Source of the DNA: Coprinus comatus
Taxonomy: Eukaryota > Basidiomycota > Agaricomycetes > Agaricales > Agaricaceae
DNA length: 64,000 nucleotides
Direction of reading: 5' to 3'
Assembly: GCA_034638255.1 (NCBI GenBank)
Contig: JAWPGT010000031.1
Coordinates: 124,001-188,000 of the forward strand
The notes under the pieces were generated by a model. It had not been told where the DNA came from. It made no database searches and was given only the letters and a program-made list of their open reading frames with translations. The position numbers were made by a program, and so were the translations under genes. Numbering within the stretch: the first letter of the stretch is position 1; the number at the start of each line of letters is the position of its first letter. Shown here one piece after another: positions 58,146 to 64,000 of the stretch.

Positions 58146-60218
58146 TTGGGATCCCCTTTCGTCTTTCCTGCAAAGCATTCGCTCAAGACAGCAGTTCTTC
58201 CATTCACTTGGGTCAATGATAAATTGATTTCTGAGAGAAAAGGAGGATTAAGCGCATATATGCATCAACTTCTACAATCTAAAGATTTACAAGATCATCC
58301 TCGACTATACCAATTCCTTTCTCCCGGACCCCTTCCAAACTCTGGTGATATCGAAACTAAATCAATGATCAATATCGTTACACTACAACACTACGTCCCA
58401 ATGGAGATTGTACACACTGAACAAAAAGACAGTAAACTTATAGCAGCCGCATATTATCCAAGTTGGGCCGGAACAACATTTCCGCCTAAAAAGATTGACT
58501 TTTCAAAGTTCGACGTCATATTTTTTGGTGTGTTTTAATATAATCAATCTGTACACTGCGTTGAACTATACTTTCCATAGCATTTGTTGTTCCTAATGGC
58601 AACGCGGGACTCGACTGGGATGATAAAGGCCAGGACGTTCTTCGTCAGCTTATTACCGCTGCTCGTTTTGGTGCTAATAAGACAAGAATTGTACTTTCGA
58701 TTGGTTAGTGATACAAACACATGCTCAGTTCCGTAATTAACCACGTGGCTAGGTGGGTGGAATGGGTGTTATTGGTTTAGTCACGCAGTTTCCAGTTCCT
58801 CCAATCGGACAAAGTTGTGTGAAGCCGTAATACATGCGGTCAAGACTTTTGGACTGGATGGTAAGGTATATTTTTGCTCCTCAATAGCACTATTTGACAG
58901 TTTTAGGGGTGGATATCGACTGGGTAAGCTCATATACCGAGGTTAAGTCAAGAGAGACTCATAAGTATCAGGAATATCCTAATGATCCAGGAGCAGGCAA
59001 CCCATTTTCTCCTTCGGATTCCGCAAACTTGTTAAGCCTCGTTAAGCTTTTACGGGGAGCTTTAGGTTAGATATTAATATCCGCTTTTTCAAAAGGGCAG
59101 AGTCTAACTGAAATTCTGGCTTAATAGGAAGCACAAAGATCATATCTTCTGCGGTGACTCACTTACCCTGGAAAGGAGCAGATGGAAATGCAATGCGGAG
59201 CGTAGCAGAGTTCGCCAAGTATATGAACTTTGTGAATATAATGTATAAAGTCTAATTCTCATAACCGAGCGTTCTCTTACTCATATAATCCTACTAGGAA
59301 CTATGATGTATTCGCCTCTTCTGGAAAACCGGGTCCTAATGCTCCGCTGGGTACGTTTGTGGAAATATAAATACTCATTTCCTGATTCTAATATCATGTA
59401 CCGTAGATAATCGGTGTGGTACCAGTTCTCAACCTCAAGCTACAGCCAAGGCCGCACTTGCACAATGGACTCAAGCTGGTATGCCAGCATCAAAACTTCT
59501 CTTGGGAATGCCATTGTATGGATACGTATCAAGAAGCAGCGCTGATAGACTTAGTGGAAGTTCAACTGGTCTGGGATTGGAAGATAGGCCATTTCCTGTT
59601 GGTGGACATCCTCGGTTAGAGATAGCGGATGATGCGAATGGGAATATGACATTGGCACCAATGGGAGATCTTAGTCATATGTGGGGTCAACAGATACCTT
59701 TTAAACAATTGTTGACATCTGGAGTTTTGCAAAAGAAATCAGATGGAACTTATGATGGTGCGAATGGTTATAGAATGGGTGAGTTTTTGTTTTTCTGTTA
59801 TGGGTAACCCTCTTTTTCGGTGTGAGATTGATTGTTTTTTTTTTTACATATATTTAGCTTGGGATCATTGTAGTGATACACCGGTGAGTAAATAATCGTT
59901 GTATATAATACTCACACTCACACACGATGCATACGTCAGTATCTCTATAATCAAGCACGATCTACTGTTGTAACTTATGATGATACTTGGAGTTTGATGG
60001 ATAAAGCCAAGTTTGTGAAGGAATCAGGGATGAGAGGTTGTTTTACTTGGTCGCTTGATCAGGTATGGAAATATATTAAAGGGTCCGGTCTATGTAAGGG
60101 ATGATAGTCCCAAGGCCTAATTCCCGGGTTTGCTGTTTGTGAATCTGACATTTTGAGATCTTTAGGATGATGGATTTGTATTACACAACGTCATACGTAC
60201 TGGATTAGGGAAAGATTA
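58146..60218 (+). CDS. GH18 chitinase
   Basis: Hydrolyses chitin by substrate-assisted catalysis; probably secreted for wall remodelling. The catalytic domain starts with KLIAAAYYPSWAGTTFPP (about 58435). After an intron: FVVPNGNAGLDWDDKGQD. TRIVLSIGGWNG follows. The active-site motif DGVDIDWEYPND is spread over three exons: FGLD.., a 17-nt micro-exon 58907-58923, and EYPNDPGAGNPF. Later: STKIISSAVTHLPWKG, FVNIMNYDVF, LLGMPLYGYVSRSS, MWGQQIPFKQLL and GCFTWSLDQDDG. The stop TAA is at 60216-60218. The 5' end is unclear: 58146-58430 is open and continuous with the domain, but no signal peptide or ATG is certain. No chitin-binding module was seen. The DxxDxDxE residues are all present. Confidence 0.83.
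58907..58923 (+). other. 17-nt micro-exon encoding the GH18 active-site Asp residues
   Basis: GGGTGGATATCGACTGG, bounded by an upstream TTTTAG acceptor and a downstream GTAAGC donor. It completes the glycine codon and encodes VDIDW. Without it the catalytic motif is lost. Confidence 0.8.
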
Positions 60219-60523
60219 AGGGTTGTTAAACTGGAGATAGTATATTTGGTTTCACTTGATTTGTTCAAGAATTGTTCAAAGCTATGTACTGCGGATATCA
60301 TTTGGAAACAGGGACAGGAGAGAGGACAACACAGGAAAAACAAAACAAAGGTTGGAAGATAAGTTACGAAAGAAAGAATCGAACTGTTTGTATAGATGTA
60401 CAAATGAAGACGCAACTGAAAACTAAGGTATCATGAAAACGAAGCAAGGAAAACGAAAACAAAAACAAAACGAAAACGAAAACGAAGACAAACGAAAACA
60501 AAAGAAACGAAACGAAAAAAAGT

Positions 60524-63500
60524 TTACTCATTCGAATTTGAAATGATACTACCAATGCTTAAAACATTCTTTTTAGTACTCCCAAGACCGACACCAACAC
60601 CAATATTCCCTCGATGTTCATTAAAACTATCTCTTCTTGTCCTAGTATCAAGAGGTGGTGGAGGAGGCATACTAGACATAGGTAAAGGTAATGATATGGG
60701 TATATTTCTTGGATTGGTGCTTGGACTTTGGTTTTGGAGTTGAATGACGGAATAAGGGGGGGAAGTATGTGTATGTGCGTGTGCGTGTGGATGTGGATGT
60801 GGGTGTCTGTTGTAAAATGGAATAGTAACAATTAGATACATCGTTTGTATATTGGAGATTGGATAAATAGGGAATGGGTAATAGGGTAACAAGGTATTTG
60901 GATAATTGAGGTGAGATGGATGGAGGATGGAGGATGGAGGATGTAAAGTGATAGGATAGGTTGGGGGGGATATAGATAGATAGATAATAAAAAAAAAGAT
61001 TATAGTGATAACTTACGAATCGGTAGGTGATAGAATTGGACTTGCTATATTTCCATTTCCGTTTCCGTTCCCATTTGTATTCGGATTCGGATTTGGACTA
61101 GTGTTTATATGTATATTGGAATTCGGATTCAGATTCGGACTTGTAATCGAGTTTGAAGGAGATGAAGAAGATGAAGGTGTATGAGGATGAGGATGAGGAT
61201 GAGGATGACGAAGAGGAGCTAAATGAATACGATCCGTTTGGGGATGAGGATGAGAATGAGAATGAATGTTATGTGATTGTTGATGGGATTGAGGATGTTG
61301 AGATTGAGGATGAGGATGAGGAAGTAAATGTGGTTGTTGAGTCATAAGAGGGTGAGGGTGGGAGTGAGATTGAGATTGAGAATGAGGATCATATTGTTGT
61401 GGTTGAGTTGTTGTTGTGGTTGTTGTTGAGGATATCCTTGCCATTCGCTATGATACTGTTGTTGTTGTTGTTGGTTAGGATGAGAATATAACTGATAACC
61501 ACCCGATTGAGTTTGTTGATTTTGATATTGTTGGTATCCATAAGAAGGTGGTGGTGGTGGCGGTGGTAGTGGTGGCGGTAGTGGTGGTAGTGGTGGTACT
61601 TGACCTTGTTGCGTTTGACCTTGACCTTGAGTTTGAGTTTGATTTTGATTTTGAGTCGGGTAAATTAAACCTCCTCCTCCTACCATACCTCCACCTCCAA
61701 CATTTCCAACAACGCCAACATTTCCAACAACACCAACATTCATAACAGGTTTAGAAACTGAACAAGGTGAACTTGTAGTTGAAGAAGATGAAGAAGGAGG
61801 TTGTGGGATACCTACAACACCAGTCCCAGTCCCAGTTCCAGTTCCATTACCAGTTCCAGTTCCAGTTCCGACCACTTCTACTCCAGTACCTGCACTCATA
61901 CCTCCTACACCCGCACCGACACTAATACCAGCACTACCAGCACCAGCACTAGCACTTGGAGGCCCACCACCACTACCACCACCGTTTAAATAAGTAGCTC
62001 CAGGAGGAGGAGGAATAATAGATGGAGGTCCTAATTGAGATTGATGATGTTGTTGTTGTTGTTGGTGTGATGTTGGTGATGTTGTTGTTGGAGAGGAGGA
62101 ACGTAATTCATTGGTTGTTGAATGTATTCTGTATAACCTTGGCCTTGACCTTGACCTTGACCTTGTTGAATATACGTTTGATGATATTGAGGTTGTTGAG
62201 GTTGTTGTTGAGGTTGCTGATGTTGGTTGTTGTTGCGGTTGTGGCTGCTGATGCGGCTGTGGTTGATAACCGTAATATTGTTGAGGTTGATGTTGATGTT
62301 GAGATTGAGATTGATCATAATATCCACCATTCCCATATCCACCTCCTCCTCCTCCTCCTCCTCCACCACCTTGTTGAGGTTGTCCTTGTCCCCTTGTCCT
62401 TGTGAATATCCAGAATAATCATAACGTTGAACGGAGTTAGGAGCAGGAGCAGGAACAGGAACAGGAACAGGAACAGAAATATATTGTTGTTGTTGAACCT
62501 GTTGACCTTGACCTTGAACCTGAATCTGCTGCGGCTGCTGCTGTTGTTGCAACTGTTGAGGCGGTTGGTTCTGATAATATCCATCGTAACCTTGTTGACC
62601 TTGAACCTGTCCCTGACCCGGACCTTGTTGTTGTTGTTGTTGTTGCTGTTGTAGCTGCTGCGGTTTTCCATGTCCATGTCCAGATCCAGATCCAGACCCA
62701 TTTCCTCCCCAATGAACATTCTGACCAGGTTGAATCGAATTTGGATTCGGTGGTGTAACGTTAGCTGAATTCGGATTCGGATTCGTTCGAGTTCGAGTTC
62801 GAGTTTGGTAAGTTAGGATTAGGATTATACGTTACATTATTATAATGCGTCGTATATCCCGAATTTCCAATATATTGAGTACCTGGAGGAGGAGGTATAC
62901 CTGACGAACCATGTGAATAACCATGTTGCTGCTGCTGGTTCTGGTGCTGCTGGTGCTGTTGGTGCTGATTCTGATGCTGATGCTGTTGTTGATGCTGTTG
63001 TTGGTGTTGAAGAGGAGGTGGCATAATCTGTTGATGTTGACTATACCCATGAAGAGGTTGAATTTGTTGCACATAAGGAGGAGGAGGAGGATGTCCTCCA
63101 CCATTATTATTCGAATGTTGATTTTGACTTTCATATGACGTTTGTTGATAACCACCACCTCTTCCATCATAAACAGAAGGACCACCCAAAACAACTCCAA
63201 TAGGAACAGTAACTCCCATAGCAACACCTCCAGGTACATTTTCTTGTGGTGGTGGTATATTCGTCGATGTTGGAGGTCCTTGTGGATGGGAATGAGATGG
63301 ATGTGGTGGTAGAGGCGGTGGTGGTGGTGCAGGTGCCCAACCTCCTCCCCCTCCCTGTTGTTGTTGTTGTTGTTGTTGGGGTAATGGTTGTTGTTGATAT
63401 TGTTGATATTGTAGAGGTGGAATCGAAGTATTTGAATTCGTGTTGGTATTCGAAGAATCCATATTGATACCACTCATCGAAAGATGATGATGACCCATAT

Positions 63501-64000
63501 TCAAACCACCACCGACATTCATATTCATCCCATTACCATACTCCTCTGTCCTACTTCTCTTTGGTTTACTACTACTCATTTCACCATCTCTTTCATCTTG
63601 ATGTTGCATAGATCCGGATCCAGAAGATGAAGAAGGACCAGCTGAATTATATGTTGGACCAGAAGGAATAGAAGGATATTGTTGTTGTTGTTGTGGAACT
63701 GGTATTGGATGATCTAAACCCATTGGACGTTTACGAACTCTTATATCCTTTCGTATTCGTATTTTGATACCTTGATCTGCCAATGAACATGAGAGTGGCG
63801 TAGATTCTAACGCAGAGGATGAATACATAGGAAGACGAGGTAGAGTACCACCGCTTACCTTCCATGCCAGGAAACTTTTTAGCGGTATAGACGTAAAAGG
63901 AAGCTGAATATATGGATTTGCAATGACGAACACTATTTCTGTAAGAGTTGTTAGTTTGCTTATCAAAAGATATATGGATAAGAAACATACCCAACAACCT
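60524..64000 (-). CDS. velvet-family regulator (VosA/VelB type), C-terminal part with very long low-complexity tail; truncated by window edge
   Basis: Velvet proteins are fungal nuclear regulators of development and secondary metabolism. Only the end of the velvet domain is here. An exon about 63955-63867 encodes CKSIYSASFYVYTAKKFPGM, then an intron (GTAAGC..GTTAG) and ESTPLSCSLADQGIKIRIRK with IRVRKRP. This is the conserved FPGM.ESTPLS..FA.QG..I.IRK end of the domain. A tail of nearly 1,000 codons follows, rich in Gln, Pro, Gly, His, Asn and Ser. The final exon from about 60805 ends GSIISNSNE at the TAA at 60524-60526. Within the tail the best frame changes near 62785, 62390, 62200, 62030 and 61400, always in repeats. 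This implies indels or assembly errors, or that only part is translated. The N-terminus lies beyond 64000. Confidence 0.72.

Noticed and set aside
60540..63470. Leu/Val- and Asp/Glu-rich plus-strand reading frames
   Set aside because: They are the antisense of CAA, CAG and GGT repeats of the velvet tail and have no independent support.

Overview
The window is nuclear DNA from a basidiomycete fungus, most likely an Agaricomycete. The evidence is dense genes with many short (about 50-75 nt) GT..AG introns, a fungal-type FunK1 kinase, F-box genes with an N-terminal coiled segment, two DUF6534 membrane proteins, a velvet regulator, and Copia and Helitron elements. All functional calls rest on motif recognition by eye. 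Nothing was searched against a database.

Layout. 1-9.4 kb: the 3' part of an importin-13/Kap122-like karyopherin (+), a single-pass membrane protein with a Ser/Thr-rich ectodomain (-), and a stand-alone adenylate-forming enzyme (+). 10.2-17 kb: tyrosyl-DNA phosphodiesterase TDP1 (-), then a decayed patch holding a disrupted FunK1 kinase, the C-terminal end of a RecQ-type helicase and a small FunK1 scrap. The patch is bracketed by two 39-bp direct repeats. 17-23 kb: acylaminoacyl-peptidase (one apparent frameshift), an alpha/beta hydrolase of the GDSAGG type, and an F-box gene.

23.3-28.2 kb is an insertion with candidate terminal inverted repeats. It carries a broken pogo-like (DD35D) transposase, a second transposase tail and an odd array of about 95-nt blocks alternating with about 65-nt intron-like spacers. 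Immediately after it lies the C-terminal end of an F-box gene. 28.4-43.6 kb is a set of nested transposons. A fold-back element with 173-bp arms was split by two Helitrons lying head to tail with no base between them: a 905-bp non-autonomous one and a 13.6-kb one with a RepHel gene. A 6.6-kb Copia element sits in an exon of an accessory gene in the larger Helitron, and a 318-bp solo LTR sits in the Copia gag gene. Nearly all lesions that can be polarised in these elements look like C-to-T decay, mostly at CpG.

43.8-64 kb returns to host genes: an IFI6/IFI27-like protein (-), a Golgi pH regulator (GPHR) family membrane protein (-), an F-box pseudogene (+), a secreted class-3 lipase (-), a tandem pair of DUF6534 membrane proteins (+), a GH18 chitinase with a 17-nt micro-exon (+), and the C-terminal part of a velvet-family regulator with a very long Gln/Pro/His/Gly-rich tail running off the right edge (-). 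The host genes do not form an evident pathway or cluster. The main interest is the transposon stack, its decay signature and the odd block array.
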